Shown here one piece after another: positions 19,521 through 28,437 of a DNA stretch of 64,000 nucleotides (position 1 is the first letter of the stretch; each line of letters starts with the position of its first letter). The translations under genes and the position numbers were made by a program. Under the pieces are notes generated by a model. That model searched no databases and was not told the origin of the DNA. It worked only from the letters and a program-made list of their open reading frames with translations. This DNA is from Pseudomonas sp. ACM7 (lineage in GTDB: Bacteria > Pseudomonadota > Gammaproteobacteria > Pseudomonadales > Pseudomonadaceae). The DNA is taken from contig NZ_CP024866.1 in NCBI RefSeq assembly GCF_004136015.1, positions 3,149,522 to 3,213,521 on the forward strand, in the 5' to 3' direction.

Positions 19521-19806
19521 CTCTTCACCAGGTCGCTGTAGCCCTGTTCCCACAAGTGCTACCGATTTGCTCACGCCCTACGGGGCAGAGCGCCTCCCGC
19601 CGATAATGGCACTTATCACCCCCACTCCCCGCGCGTCACATCTAGACACATCGCGACGTCGTTTTCAGGAGTTATTGAACGGCCATTCAACTTTAGGCAT
19701 GGCATTTGCTCTGTCATTACAAAGCCCGTCTCCCACGCGAGAACGATGGCAATAACAAGAGCCTCCGCCTGAGGCCATCACCCGCTTTGTGTGAGGAGAT
19801 ACCGCG

Positions 19807-20910
19807 ATGACGACGTTCAACTCCGGGGCCCAACCCCAGAACCGTGCGCCTCAATCCATCGGCTTTTTGCTGCTGGACAATTTCACGCTTATTTCTCTGG
19901 CCTCCGCAGTAGAACCCCTGCGCATGGCCAACCAATTGTCCGGTCGCGAGCTGTATCGCTGGAGCACGCTTACCGTCGACGGCGGTCAGGTCTGGGCCAG
20001 TGACGGTCTGCAGATCACTCCCGACGCCTCCATGCACAAAGCGCCTCCCATGGACACCATCATTGTCTGTGGCGGTATCGGCATACAGCGCACTGTTACC
20101 CGTGAACACGTTTCGTGGCTGCAAAGCCAGGCGCGTCAGTCCAAGCGTCTGGGCGCGGTCTGCACCGGTAGCTGGGCCCTGGCCTGCGCCGGTTTGCTGG
20201 ACGGTTTCGATTGCAGCGTGCACTGGGAATGCCTGGCCGCTATGCAGGAAGCATTCCCGCGTGTGGCCATGAGCACCCGGTTGTTCACCCTCGACCGCAA
20301 CCGTTTCACCAGCTCCGGTGGCACCGCGCCGCTGGACATGATGCTGCACCTGATCAGCCGCGATCACGGTCGTGAACTGTCCGCTGCGATTTCGGAGATG
20401 TTTGTCTACGAACGCATCCGCAACGAGCAGGATCACCAGCGTGTGCCGCTCAAGCACATGCTCGGCACCAACCAGCCGAAGTTGCAGGAAATTGTAGCGC
20501 TGATGGAGGCCAACCTCGAAGAGCCGATCGACCTCGACGAACTGGCGGTGTACGTCGCCGTGTCCCGACGTCAGCTGGAGCGGCTGTTCCAGAAATACCT
20601 GCACTGCTCGCCGTCGCGTTACTACCTGAAACTGCGCTTGATTCGCGCCCGGCAGCTGCTCAAGCAAACGCCTATGTCGATCATCGAAGTGGCCTCGGTG
20701 TGTGGCTTCGTGTCTACGCCGCACTTCTCCAAGTGCTACCGCGAATACTTCGGCATTCCGCCGCGTGACGAGCGCGTAGGTTCCAACACCACGCAACAAG
20801 TGGCGATGATGCCGCTGCCGCAAGCACTGGTGCTGTCGCCGTTGTCCGGGCCGTTGTCGGCGTTGAGTCAGGCGCGCAATGAGTCGACGTTCGCCAGCGT
20901 AAGGCTCTAG
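19807..20910 (+). CDS. gbdR: AraC-family activator GbdR
   Basis: The activator that responds to glycine betaine and dimethylglycine and controls the choline, betaine and sarcosine genes in P. aeruginosa. The N-terminal 200 residues form the class I glutamine-amidotransferase-like (DJ-1/PfpI) sensor domain (SIGFLLLDNFTLISLASAVE; AVCTGSWALACAGLLDG). The C-terminal AraC DNA-binding domain with two helix-turn-helices covers about residues 230-330 (DELAVYVAVSRRQLERLFQ and IIEVASVCGFVSTPHFSKCY). GAGGAG at 19794 sets the start. The 367-residue length is normal. It sits among its targets, between sdaB and the carnitine genes. Confidence 0.94.
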   Translation: MTTFNSGAQPQNRAPQSIGFLLLDNFTLISLASAVEPLRMANQLSGRELYRWSTLTVDGGQVWASDGLQITPDASMHKAPPMDTIIVCGGIGIQRTVTREHVSWLQSQARQSKRLGAVCTGSWALACAGLLDGFDCSVHWECLAAMQEAFPRVAMSTRLFTLDRNRFTSSGGTAPLDMMLHLISRDHGRELSAAISEMFVYERIRNEQDHQRVPLKHMLGTNQPKLQEIVALMEANLEEPIDLDELAVYVAVSRRQLERLFQKYLHCSPSRYYLKLRLIRARQLLKQTPMSIIEVASVCGFVSTPHFSKCYREYFGIPPRDERVGSNTTQQVAMMPLPQALVLSPLSGPLSALSQARNESTFASVRL

Positions 20911-20924
20911 ACCGAGGCGCTCCC

Positions 20925-21006
20925 TTCGCGAGCAAGCCCGCTCCCACATTCGACCGAGTCTCTCAGGGGGAATACGGTCAAATGTGGGAGCGGGCTTGCT
21001 CGCGAA
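20925..21006. repeat. REP doublet (REPIN) 6
   Basis: Inverted REP cores directly downstream of gbdR, between convergent gbdR and the small gene at 21016-21279. Confidence 0.9.
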
Positions 21007-21015
21007 AGCGGTTTA

Positions 21016-21279
21016 TCAGGCGCTACGGCTCTGCTGATACTCCGCCAACGCGGGCAGCAATTGCCTGTCGATGGCCTGGCGCACGGCCGGCAGAATGGTC
21101 GCGCTGCTGGTGTACATCTGCTTGACCATGGTCCGCAGTTCCATTGCCCGTTCGTTGTTCAAGCCCCGTACCGCGCATTCGCAGGCCTGCTCAGCGGTTG
21201 CGCCAGGGGGCACTGCAAATCCCAACGCCTTGAGCTGGCCCAACAGGTCTTCCTGGTCTATCAAATCGGCGTGCATCAT
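21016..21279 (-). CDS. Small conserved hypothetical protein
   Basis: An 87-residue protein starting MMHADLIDQEDLL, chosen because GAAGGA lies 7 bases before the ATG at 21279; the frame upstream lacks a plausible start. It is acidic at the N terminus, helical in character and without signal peptide or membrane segment. I do not recognise a characterised family. It occupies the position of a small hypothetical gene (PA5381-like) next to gbdR in P. aeruginosa, which suggests it is conserved with the regulon, but its role is unknown. Confidence 0.6.
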   Translation of the reverse strand: MMHADLIDQEDLLGQLKALGFAVPPGATAEQACECAVRGLNNERAMELRTMVKQMYTSSATILPAVRQAIDRQLLPALAEYQQSRSA

Positions 21280-21389
21280 GACGCAATCCTTCTTCAGGGA
21301 ACGGTGTCGTGGCTCGATTCTCGTAGGGGTACGGAGTGGCGGCAAGGACGATTTGTCGCAATGGCCGCAATACCTATGAACAGGTCGTT

Positions 21390-21529
21390 TTCGGCTAACT
21401 TGCACAGGAGGAGAGTGGGCACACTGGGATCAGCTGGCTTCACGAAGGTTTGGTCACCCTCGCGCAACGGCTCCTCAACAGTACCCACCTCTGCCCCGAT
21501 CCTGTCACGGCTTGATCGGGGTTTTTTTT
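21390..21529 (+). ncRNA. Candidate structured small RNA
   Basis: The 5' end is uncertain. The RNA would end at the terminator of 21494-21529. Its ends can pair (AGAG-TGGGCACACTG near 21410 with CAGTACCCACCTCT near 21480). An in-frame reading from GTG exists but runs through the terminator hairpin, so it is unlikely to be protein. I recognise no known Pseudomonas sRNA. Confidence 0.35.
21494..21529 (+). terminator. Rho-independent terminator
   Basis: CCCCGATC at 21494-21501 pairs with GATCGGGG at 21514-21521, followed by eight T. The T run is on the plus strand only, so it ends a plus-strand transcript. Confidence 0.9.
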
Positions 21530-21570
21530 GCCTGTGAATCAGGGAGATATGAGTTGTCTGGACTGGCGCT

Positions 21571-21652
21571 TTCGCGAGCAAGCCCGCTCCCACAGGTGAC
21601 CGAGTTCTAACAGGAGAATGCGGTCGAATGTGGGAGCGGGCTTGCTCGCGAA
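21571..21652. repeat. REP doublet (REPIN) 7
   Basis: Inverted REP cores between the terminator and the 3' end of the dioxygenase gene. Confidence 0.9.
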
Positions 21653-21667
21653 GAACAATGACGCGGT

Positions 21668-22831
21668 TCAGCGTTGTAAAACGAGGATGCGCGACAACAA
21701 TTCATCACGGTCGACATAACAACCCTGAAAATGCCGGGCACCGGTGGCGGGGTCGAAGGCGTTGCGGGCGTGGAGGGTGCGGCGGTTGTCGAAACACCAC
21801 ATTTCGCCGGGGTTCAGCCGAGTCATCACGCGGAATCGCGTTTCCCGGGTCATCGCAATAAAGCGGCGGTAGGCGTGATAGAGAGCGGGCATCTGCTCGA
21901 CCGACGCATCGAACGGACCGCGCAGAAAATTCGCCATGCGGATTTCCGAAACCTGCCCAAAGGCATCCAGCGCGATGATCGGCGCGAGACAGCGGTAGTC
22001 GCTGTGGCGGTCTTTATTACGGAACTCCACAGGGATTTCGCACAGGCTTTTAAACGCCTCGGGATCATCATCGCGCAAGGCTTCGGCAATGGCAAAACCG
22101 TCAACGAAAATACTCTCGCCACCCTCGGCGTCATTCACCAGGCAATGCAGGAATTGCAGCCCCGGTTGCAGCTCCCGGGTCGGCAAATCGCTGTGCAGCG
22201 GCAGGTTGAATGCGGTGTAGGCATTGCTGTCGGCATCGGCCTTGGATTGCACGTTGAACAGCACGCCAAAATTGCTCTCGCGGATGAAGGAAATCCGCTG
22301 GGCGATCAGCTTCAACGAGCCCGGCTCGGTGGGCACGCCGCGAACCTGGGTCAGGCCGGTATCGCGCACGGCCAGCAGCCATTGCAGCAGGGCATCGTTG
22401 TCGTTCATCAACGACTGGTATTCGAACACTGGCAGCTTCAGGTTGCTGTTCCAGAGCTGGCTTTTTGGCTTGGCAGCCCGGCGTTCGGCGCGGGACTCGT
22501 CATCGTAGGCGTGGGCCCGTAACCAGCCAGGATCGAAGCGGCTGAGATGGCCGTCCTGCCAGTCGACACGCAGGCAGCCTTCGGCATCAATGCTGACGTC
22601 TGAGGGCTTCAGGTTTTCCGCGACGTCGACGATTTCCAGCACTTGCTCGCGGGTCACGGTGTAGACGCACAGCGGGCACGGACAGTTGTCCCGCAGCCAC
22701 TGATGATGAAACGGGCTGACACGGTCATCGGCCCACTTCACTTGAATTCGCTCCGCCAGGGTGTGTACGGCGGTCAACGCGCTGATCAACGGGTAGGTGC
22801 GGAAGTCGGCAAAAGCGGCGGCGGTGTTCAA
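21668..22831 (-). CDS. Gamma-butyrobetaine dioxygenase
   Basis: A Fe(II)/2-oxoglutarate oxygenase that hydroxylates gamma-butyrobetaine to L-carnitine. The N-terminal DUF971-type zinc domain is visible as FHHQWLRDNCPCPLCVY at about residues 41-57; the TauD-type catalytic domain has the HxD motif in NLPLHSDLPTREL and the distal His in NRRTLHARNAFDP. The 387-residue length matches bacterial BBOX-type enzymes. It is the last gene of the caiX-cdhC-cdhA-cdhB run, 14 bases after the thioesterase stop, a position where P. aeruginosa carries the acylcarnitine hydrolase gene hocS. Context supports feeding gamma-butyrobetaine into carnitine catabolism. Confidence 0.87.
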   Translation of the reverse strand: MNTAAAFADFRTYPLISALTAVHTLAERIQVKWADDRVSPFHHQWLRDNCPCPLCVYTVTREQVLEIVDVAENLKPSDVSIDAEGCLRVDWQDGHLSRFDPGWLRAHAYDDESRAERRAAKPKSQLWNSNLKLPVFEYQSLMNDNDALLQWLLAVRDTGLTQVRGVPTEPGSLKLIAQRISFIRESNFGVLFNVQSKADADSNAYTAFNLPLHSDLPTRELQPGLQFLHCLVNDAEGGESIFVDGFAIAEALRDDDPEAFKSLCEIPVEFRNKDRHSDYRCLAPIIALDAFGQVSEIRMANFLRGPFDASVEQMPALYHAYRRFIAMTRETRFRVMTRLNPGEMWCFDNRRTLHARNAFDPATGARHFQGCYVDRDELLSRILVLQR

Positions 22832-22845
22832 TGGCGATCTCCTTG

Positions 22846-23322
22846 TTATTTTTTAGGGGGTAACGCGATCACTCGGCCAATGTAGTCGGGGGCGGGCAGG
22901 TCGGTTTGCTCGGCGACGATGGCTTGCAACTTGCTCAAGGTGTCTTCGCTGAACGGTGCGGAGCGCGGCCCGGCGAGGTCGACGTGCAGCAGCATTTGCT
23001 CGTTGCCCGCCAGCTCCTTGTCATCGCCTACCAAATGCAGGCTGTGATAGAGGTGCAGGCGTTTTTGGTCGTGGCCGATGATTTGGGTGTGCACTTCGAC
23101 GTCGGCGTCGAGCTTCACTTCGTGCAGGTAATTGAGGTGCAGTTCGAGGGTGAACAGCGAGTTGCCGCTGGCTTCGCGGTTGTTGCTGTCGAGCCCTAAG
23201 CGATCCATCAGCGCGTCGGTGGCGTAGCTGAAGATGAGCAGGTAGAAGGCATCGCGCAGGTGGCCGTTGTAGTCGACCCAGTCGGGGATGATTTTGGTTT
23301 GGTAGGTGGTGAGGGTGGGCAT
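22846..23322 (-). CDS. cdhB: Betainyl-CoA thioesterase CdhB
   Basis: A hotdog-fold thioesterase that releases glycine betaine from betainyl-CoA in carnitine degradation. The start MPTLTTYQ at 23322 removes a spurious 37-residue leader that reads through a REP doublet, and AGGA is just upstream. It has the 4-hydroxybenzoyl-CoA thioesterase-like segment DWVDYNGHLRDAFYLLIFSY near residues 14-33, with the usual Asp/Asn-Gly-His region. Length is 158 residues. It lies in order with cdhC and cdhA; the name follows the P. aeruginosa cluster. Confidence 0.85.
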   Translation of the reverse strand: MPTLTTYQTKIIPDWVDYNGHLRDAFYLLIFSYATDALMDRLGLDSNNREASGNSLFTLELHLNYLHEVKLDADVEVHTQIIGHDQKRLHLYHSLHLVGDDKELAGNEQMLLHVDLAGPRSAPFSEDTLSKLQAIVAEQTDLPAPDYIGRVIALPPKK

Positions 23323-23361
23323 GATGAGTGATCCTGGATGTGTGGTGACTGGGCTGCCGTC

Positions 23362-23485
23362 TTCGCGAGCAAGTCGAATCGTCGCACCGCCGCTCCCACA
23401 GGGGATTTGCTGGGTGACATAGATTGTATTCACACCTCAAATCAACTGTGGGAGCGGCGGTGCGACGATTCGACTTGCTCGCGAA
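23362..23485. repeat. REP doublet (REPIN) 8, longer-arm variant
   Basis: Arms carry an extra GTCGAATCGTCGCACCGCC segment within the REP core and are inverted around a 50-base centre. It lies between cdhA and cdhB. Confidence 0.88.
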
Positions 23486-23516
23486 GGGGCCAGCCTTGCT
23501 GGCCCATAGCTGAGGG

Positions 23517-24482
23517 TTATTCGCTAAACGCCATCCCATGCTTCTCTTTGGTGGTCTTCACCGCCTCCAGCACCGCCAGCAAGCAATCATCACGATAGCG
23601 CTCCAGCGCTGAAATGCTGTGTGTGCCCAACTGATCACTGGTGCCATCCACTACATCATCGATCAACTTGTCCGTCAGCTCCGGCGCCGGCAGATACGTC
23701 CACGGCAACTGCAACGCCGGCCCGAATTGCGCCATGAAGTGCCGCATGCCCGCATCGCCACCCGCCAGGGTGTAGGTCAAGAACGTGCCCATGAATGACC
23801 AGCGCAGACCCGCACCAAAGCGGATCGCATCATCGATTTCACCGGTGGTCGCCACACCGTCGTTGACCAGGTGCAGCGCCTCACGCCACAGCGCTTCGAG
23901 CAAGCGGTCGGCGATAAAACCGGGTACTTCCTTGCGCACATGCAGCGGACGCATGCCCAGGGATTCATAGACTTTCATTGCCGCTTGAACGGCTTGCGGG
24001 GCGGTGTTTTTGCCGCCAACCACTTCCACCAGCGGCAGCAGATAAACCGGGTTGAACGGGTGCCCGACGACGCAGCGTTCCGGGTGCGTCGAACTCTCGT
24101 AGAACTCGCTCGGCAACAGGCCGGAAGTACTGGAACCGATCAAGGCATTGGGTTTGGCCGCTGCGCTGATTTTGGCGTGTAGTTCCAGTTTCAGGTCCAG
24201 ACGCTCAGGGGCGCTTTCCTGAATGAAATCCGCGTCGCGAACGCATTCTTCAATGGTTGCGACAAAGCGCAGCCGATCCTGCGATGCACCCGGCGCAAGG
24301 CCCTGTTTCTCCAAAGCACCCCAGGCATTGGCGACGCGTTTGCGCAGCGCTGCTTCGGCACCGGGCGCCGGGTCCCAGGCCACCACGTCGAGGCCGTGGG
24401 CGAGGGCGCGAGACACCCAACCGCTGCCGATGACACCGCTGCCCAGGGCGGCGAAGGTTTTGATTTCGGTGATAAAAGTCAT
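23517..24482 (-). CDS. cdhA: L-carnitine dehydrogenase CdhA
   Basis: An NAD-dependent dehydrogenase oxidising L-carnitine to 3-dehydrocarnitine. It belongs to the 3-hydroxyacyl-CoA dehydrogenase fold: the N-terminal NAD loop is [19 protein letters not shown] near residues 10-28, the catalytic-region sequence [18 protein letters not shown] is near 140-157, and the C-terminal helical dimerisation domain follows. Length is 321 residues. It is cotranscribed in order with cdhC and cdhB, separated by REP doublets. Confidence 0.92.
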   Translation of the reverse strand: MTFITEIKTFAALGSGVIGSGWVSRALAHGLDVVAWDPAPGAEAALRKRVANAWGALEKQGLAPGASQDRLRFVATIEECVRDADFIQESAPERLDLKLELHAKISAAAKPNALIGSSTSGLLPSEFYESSTHPERCVVGHPFNPVYLLPLVEVVGGKNTAPQAVQAAMKVYESLGMRPLHVRKEVPGFIADRLLEALWREALHLVNDGVATTGEIDDAIRFGAGLRWSFMGTFLTYTLAGGDAGMRHFMAQFGPALQLPWTYLPAPELTDKLIDDVVDGTSDQLGTHSISALERYRDDCLLAVLEAVKTTKEKHGMAFSE

Positions 24483-24512
24483 GGCGACGTCCTAAAAGAA
24501 TTCTGTAATCCC

Positions 24513-24604
24513 CTGTGGGAGCGGGCTTGCTCGCGAAAGCGGAGTGTCAGTCGACAGAAATGTCGGATGTAACGGCCTCTTCGCGAGCAAGCCCGCTCCC
24601 ACAG
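24513..24604. repeat. REP doublet (REPIN) 9
   Basis: Inverted REP cores in the cdhC-cdhA gap. Confidence 0.9.
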
Positions 24605-24623
24605 GGTTAGGTGTAAGTTCGGG

Positions 24624-25511
24624 TCAGCCGCGCTTGGTCAGGCCCATTTTTGCCCGGCCTTCCGCCGGCGTCAGAACACGGGCGCCGAGACGGCTGAGGA
24701 TTTCCGAGGCGCGTTCGACCAGTTGGCCGTTGGTTGCCAGTACGCCCTTGTCCAGCCAGATGTTGTCTTCCAGGCCGACCCGCACGTTGCCGCCAAGCAG
24801 CACCGCTTGCGCAGCCATCGGCATTTGCATGCGACCGATGCCGAAACCGGCCCAGACCGCATTGGCAGGCAGGTTGTCGACCATGGCCTTCATGGTGGTG
24901 GTGTCGGCCGGCGCGCCCCACGGGATGCCCAGGCACAGTTGGAACAACGGGTCGTCGAGCAACCCTTCCTTGATCATCTGCTTGGCGAACCACAGGTGAC
25001 CGGTATCGAAGATTTCCAGCTCGGCCTTCACGCCCAGCTCTTGAATTCGCTTCGCGCCGGAACGCAGTTGCGCCGGGGTGGAGACGTAAATGGTGTCCCC
25101 GTCGCCGAAGTTCAGGGTGCCGCAATCGAGGGTGCAGATTTCCGGCAGCAGCTCTTCAACGTGGGCCAGACGGGTCAGCGGGCCGACCAGGTCGGTGTTC
25201 GGGCCGAACTCCATCGGGTTCTCGCCAGCGCCGATTTCCAGGTCGCCGCCCATGCCGGCGGTGAGGTTGACGATAATGTCGACGTCCGCCTCGCGGATGC
25301 GCTCCATCACTTCGCGATACAGGGCTACATCACGGCTGAATTTGCCGGTTTCGGGGTTACGAACGTGGCAGTGGACTACGGTGGCGCCGGCCTTGGCGGC
25401 TTCCACGGCGGCAGCGGCGATTTGTTTCGGGGTGACCGGCACGTGTGGGCTCTTGCTGGTCGTGTCGCCAGCACCGGTGAGTGCGCAGGTGATGATGACG
25501 TCGTGGTTCAT
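24624..25511 (-). CDS. cdhC: 3-Dehydrocarnitine cleavage enzyme CdhC (BKACE family)
   Basis: A beta-keto acid cleavage enzyme (former DUF849) that uses acetyl-CoA and 3-dehydrocarnitine to give acetoacetate and betainyl-CoA. The TIM-barrel metal site is seen as [17 protein letters not shown] (HxH) near residues 46-62, and the family stretch [13 protein letters not shown] follows near 82. Length is 295 residues. It stands between caiX and cdhA on one strand, matching the carnitine operon order of P. aeruginosa (caiX-cdhC-cdhA-cdhB). Confidence 0.93.
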   Translation of the reverse strand: MNHDVIITCALTGAGDTTSKSPHVPVTPKQIAAAAVEAAKAGATVVHCHVRNPETGKFSRDVALYREVMERIREADVDIIVNLTAGMGGDLEIGAGENPMEFGPNTDLVGPLTRLAHVEELLPEICTLDCGTLNFGDGDTIYVSTPAQLRSGAKRIQELGVKAELEIFDTGHLWFAKQMIKEGLLDDPLFQLCLGIPWGAPADTTTMKAMVDNLPANAVWAGFGIGRMQMPMAAQAVLLGGNVRVGLEDNIWLDKGVLATNGQLVERASEILSRLGARVLTPAEGRAKMGLTKRG

Positions 25512-25585
25512 GAGGCGGGTTCCTTGCAGGCGTGATGATTCCGTTCGCAGCCCGGTCGGGCTGCGAGTCGGTGGTTCAATCGGGT

Positions 25586-26530
25586 TTATTTGGTGGTCAG
25601 TTGCAGGTTTTCAGCAGCGGGTTTGCCATCGAAGGTGGTCACGCCTTCGAGCCAGCGTTGCTTGTCTTGCGGGTGATCCTTCAGCCATTGCTTGGCCGAC
25701 TCGAAAGCGTCCTTGTGATCCAGCAGCGGCTGCATCATCCGGCTCTCGTCTTCGGCGGTGTACTTCAGGTTGCTCAGCAAGCGACCGATGTTCGGGCATT
25801 GCTCGGCGTATTTCGGCGCGGTGACGGTCCAGACCGTGGCCATGCCTTCGTTCGGGCCCAGGGCGTCGTCGCTGCCGGTGAGGTACGTCATCTTCACATT
25901 GACGTTCATCGGATGCGGCGCCCAGCCGAAGAACACCACGGCCTCGTTGCGGCGCACGGCGCGATCCACCGCCGCGAGCATGCCGGCTTCACTGGACTCG
26001 ACCAACTGGAACTTGCCGAGGCCAAACTGGTTCTTGGCAATCATTGCCTTGATCTGGGTGTTGGCTCCCGAACCTGGTTCGATGCCGTAGATCTTGCCGC
26101 CCAGCTCTTTCTCGAACTTGGCGATGTCAGCGAAGGTTTTCAGGCCCTTGTCGGCGAGGTAAGTCGGTACGGCGAGGGTGGCGCGGGCATCTTTCAGGCT
26201 TGGCGCTTCAAGCACTTTGACCTGCTTGCCATCGACGAACGGGGTGATGGTCTGGGTCATCAGCGGGTTCCAGTAGCCCAGGAACAAGTCCAGGCGCTGA
26301 TCGCGGATCCCGGCGAAGATGATTTGCTGGGAAGCGCTGGTTTGTTTGGTGTTGTAGCCGAGGCCATCGAGCAGGACTTGGGTCATGGCGCTGGTGGCGA
26401 TCACGTCGGTCCAGTTCACAACGCCCATGCGCACGTTCTGGCATGAAGCAGGTTCGGCCGCCATGACGCTGGCGCTCAGGAAAGCGGTACCGCTGAGTGC
26501 AAGAACACAGCTGCTGATCAGTCGTTTCAT
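25586..26530 (-). CDS. caiX: Carnitine-binding periplasmic protein CaiX
   Basis: A substrate-binding protein that delivers carnitine to the CbcWV core transporter in P. aeruginosa. A Sec signal peptide ([18 protein letters not shown] through VMA) precedes AEPASCQNV. The fold and binding segments parallel CbcX ([27 protein letters not shown]), with aromatic residues for quaternary ammonium binding. Length is 314 residues. No permease gene is adjacent, which agrees with sharing the CbcWV core. It is the first gene of the carnitine operon, divergent from cdhR. Confidence 0.92.
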   Translation of the reverse strand: MKRLISSCVLALSGTAFLSASVMAAEPASCQNVRMGVVNWTDVIATSAMTQVLLDGLGYNTKQTSASQQIIFAGIRDQRLDLFLGYWNPLMTQTITPFVDGKQVKVLEAPSLKDARATLAVPTYLADKGLKTFADIAKFEKELGGKIYGIEPGSGANTQIKAMIAKNQFGLGKFQLVESSEAGMLAAVDRAVRRNEAVVFFGWAPHPMNVNVKMTYLTGSDDALGPNEGMATVWTVTAPKYAEQCPNIGRLLSNLKYTAEDESRMMQPLLDHKDAFESAKQWLKDHPQDKQRWLEGVTTFDGKPAAENLQLTTK

Positions 26531-26901
26531 CTCAGGTTCCTCGGCAGTTCGTTATTGTGGGTCCGGTCGTCTGCATCCGGTCTTGCGGATAGCGCTCATA
26601 TTTTGGCGAGTGGCTGTTGTCCTCAGGCAAGGCGCCGCGACGAGTCATAGCTCGCTATGACGAGGAGCGGCAACGCAGCTTGAGGGGCAACAGACGCCGC
26701 AAAAATTGAGCAGCTATCCGTAAGACCGGATGCGCCGTGCGCCGGTGATGCCAAGTTACGCAGCTTAAGGCCCGCTAAAGCGCACTGCGGCGACCAGCTC
26801 TTGCACTGCAGCGACCTGCGCTCTTGAATGCCTCTTGCAAGTGGCGTATCAACGTCCACACGCTTCCCGCCCTCTCGTTACCTGCCAGTCGAGTGCGCTC
26901 C
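26531..26901. promoter_or_regulatory. caiX-cdhR divergent region with long palindrome
   Basis: A 371-base region between divergent caiX and cdhR. Most of it is the fold-back repeat at 26573-26733; the remaining 170 bases before cdhR should hold both promoters and the CdhR site. No clear operator could be fixed. Confidence 0.5.
26573..26733. repeat. 160-base fold-back (near-palindromic) element
   Basis: Outer 21-base arms (GCATCCGGTCTTGCGGATAGC at left, complement at right with one mismatch) continue inward with imperfect pairing (GCTCATATTTTGGCG against CGCCGCAAAAATTGAGC) to a central CGAGTCATAGCTCGCTATGACGAG-like palindrome near 26641-26664. The whole element can fold into one hairpin. It resembles no REP doublet in the window. 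Confidence 0.75.
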
Positions 26902-27861
26902 ATGTCCCAGGATTTCTACTTCTTGTTGATGCCGGGTTTCTCGGCGATTGGATTTATCTCTGCCATCGAGCCGCTGCGGGTTGCCAATCGCTTTCGTGGC
27001 GAACTCTACCGCTGGCATGTGCTCAGCGCGGATGGCGGGGCGGTATTGGCCAGCAATGGCATGTCGGTCAACGCCGATGCGGCGCTGGAACCGCTGAAGA
27101 AAGGTGCGACGTTGTTGGTGGTAGCCGGTTTCGAGCCGCTGAAGTTCGCAACCCCGGCGCTGGAACACTGGCTGCGCCGACTGGACAACGAAGGCGTGAC
27201 CCTCGGCGCCATCGACACCGGCAGCTTCATCCTCGCCGAGGCCGGCCTGCTCGACGGCCACCGCCTGACCCTGCACTGGGAAGCCATCGACGCGTTCAAG
27301 GAGTCTTATCCACAGCTCAGCGTCACCCAGGAGCTGTTCGAGATCGACCGCCGGCGCATCACCTCTGCCGGCGGCACTGCGTCCATCGACCTGATGCTCG
27401 ACCTCATCAGCCAGGCCCATGGCCCGGAACTGGCGATCCAGGTCAGCGAACAATTCGTGCTCGGCCGCATCCGCCCGCGCAAAGACCACCAGCGCATGGA
27501 AGTCGCCACGCGTTATGGCATCAGCAACAAGAAACTGGTGCAGGTGATTGGGGAGATGGAGCAGCACAGCGAGCCGCCGCTGAGTACGCTGGAATTGGCC
27601 GAATCGATCAAGGTGACGCGACGGCAGTTGGAGCGATTGTTTCGCCTGCACCTGAACGACACACCGAGCAATTTCTACCTGCGCTTGCGGCTGGAGAAGG
27701 CCCGGCAGCTGTTGCGGCAGACGGACATGAGCGTGTTGGAAGTGAGTATCGCGTGCGGGTTTGAATCGCCGTCGTATTTCACCCGGAGTTATCGGGCACG
27801 GTTTGAGCGGTGTCCAAGGGAAGACCGACGGCGGCTGGGGGATGGTCGGGAACTGGTTTGA
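26902..27861 (+). CDS. cdhR: AraC-family carnitine regulator CdhR
   Basis: The carnitine-responsive activator of the caiX-cdhCAB operon. The N-terminal amidotransferase-like domain (QDFYFLLMPGFSAIGFISA; AIDTGSFILAEAGLLDG) and the C-terminal AraC domain (LELAESIKVTRRQLERLFR; VLEVSIACGFESPSYFTRSY) mirror GbdR. The start MSQDFYF at 26902 is preferred over a TTG at 26824, giving 319 residues. The last residues after CPREDRR (RLGDGRELV) differ from the TAKA/TVKA endings of two partial cdhR copies at 39893-40061 and 28600-28641. It borders the foreign island. Confidence 0.92.
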   Translation: MSQDFYFLLMPGFSAIGFISAIEPLRVANRFRGELYRWHVLSADGGAVLASNGMSVNADAALEPLKKGATLLVVAGFEPLKFATPALEHWLRRLDNEGVTLGAIDTGSFILAEAGLLDGHRLTLHWEAIDAFKESYPQLSVTQELFEIDRRRITSAGGTASIDLMLDLISQAHGPELAIQVSEQFVLGRIRPRKDHQRMEVATRYGISNKKLVQVIGEMEQHSEPPLSTLELAESIKVTRRQLERLFRLHLNDTPSNFYLRLRLEKARQLLRQTDMSVLEVSIACGFESPSYFTRSYRARFERCPREDRRRLGDGRELV

Positions 27862-27891
27862 TCGCGCCAGAAGCCTGTACACAAGACAAAA

Positions 27892-27981
27892 TGTGGGAGC
27901 GGGCTTGCTCGCGAATGCGGTCAGTCATTCAACATTGATGTCAACTGATCCACCGCATTCGCGAGCAAGCCCGCTCCCACA
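27892..27981. repeat. REP doublet (REPIN) 10
   Basis: Inverted REP cores between cdhR and DUF3010 copy 1. A diverged doublet occupies the same relative place at 40075-40179, so the element lies inside the duplicated segment. Confidence 0.9.
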
Positions 27982-28000
27982 TTTTGATCCGTTTTCGCTT

Positions 28001-28417
28001 TTACTTCTTCATCAGGGCGGAGCAGGCCGCTTTAAACGCTTCATGCTGATACTTGTTCAACGTCCCCGGCAGTTCAAAGTCGAATTTCTTGTTCTGTGCA
28101 TTGATGGTCTGTGGCGACAGCAACGTCACCTCGCAACTATCCAGCAACTGGAAAACACCCTCGATCTTGAACGTGGTCGGCCCACCAGCGAATTCGCCTT
28201 TCTTGCTGCGCTTCTTGATCGCAATCCGATCGATGGCGTTCTCGCGCACAAACGAGGCGACTTGAGCGGCGAAGACTTTGACGTTGGCGGCTTCGTCGTC
28301 ATCGTCGAGGGCGATTTTCTTGGTGGCCAGGGCGACATGGCTCAAGACCTGATCGTCGAGGGCGGCCACGGCGATGATCGCTTCGCTGCCTTTGATTTCG
28401 ATGCCGCAGAATTTCAT
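28001..28417 (-). CDS. DUF3010 family protein, copy 1
   Basis: A small cytoplasmic protein starting MKFCGIEIKGSEAIIAVA; the start ATG at 28417 is preferred to an in-frame codon 15 bases upstream. It belongs to the DUF3010 family with an RNase H-like look (beta-strand GIEIKGSEAIIAVA) but no assigned activity. Length is 138 residues. It has a close paralogue at 40199-40615 differing at about seven residues; DNA identity is roughly 90 percent by eye. The two copies bracket the foreign island. Confidence 0.75.
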   Translation of the reverse strand: MKFCGIEIKGSEAIIAVAALDDQVLSHVALATKKIALDDDDEAANVKVFAAQVASFVRENAIDRIAIKKRSKKGEFAGGPTTFKIEGVFQLLDSCEVTLLSPQTINAQNKKFDFELPGTLNKYQHEAFKAACSALMKK

Positions 28418-28437
28418 GTCGATCCCTTTCACAGCCT

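Larger units (their letters stand above)
19268..19806. other. sdaB-gbdR intergenic region
   Basis: A 539-base stretch without a gene. It holds a REP doublet (19291-19372), a hairpin ACGCGCCA/TGGCGCGT (19421-19441) that lacks a T run, and a separated inverted repeat TGTCACC/GGTGACA (19498-19520) upstream of gbdR that could be a regulator site. The promoter of gbdR must lie here, but I could not define it. Confidence 0.5.
21280..21667. other. Intergenic region with terminator and possible small RNA
   Basis: A 388-base gap. It contains a strong plus-strand terminator (21494-21529) with no plus-strand protein gene before it, and a REP doublet (21571-21652). The segment 21400-21493 shows long-range complementarity (GAGAGTGGGCACACTG against CAGTACCCACCTCT), so a structured small RNA on the plus strand is possible. 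Confidence 0.45.

Noticed and set aside
21414..21537. Short GTG-started frame after AGGAGG
   Set aside because: It reads through the terminator stem and T run and has no recognisable features; a non-coding transcript is likelier.
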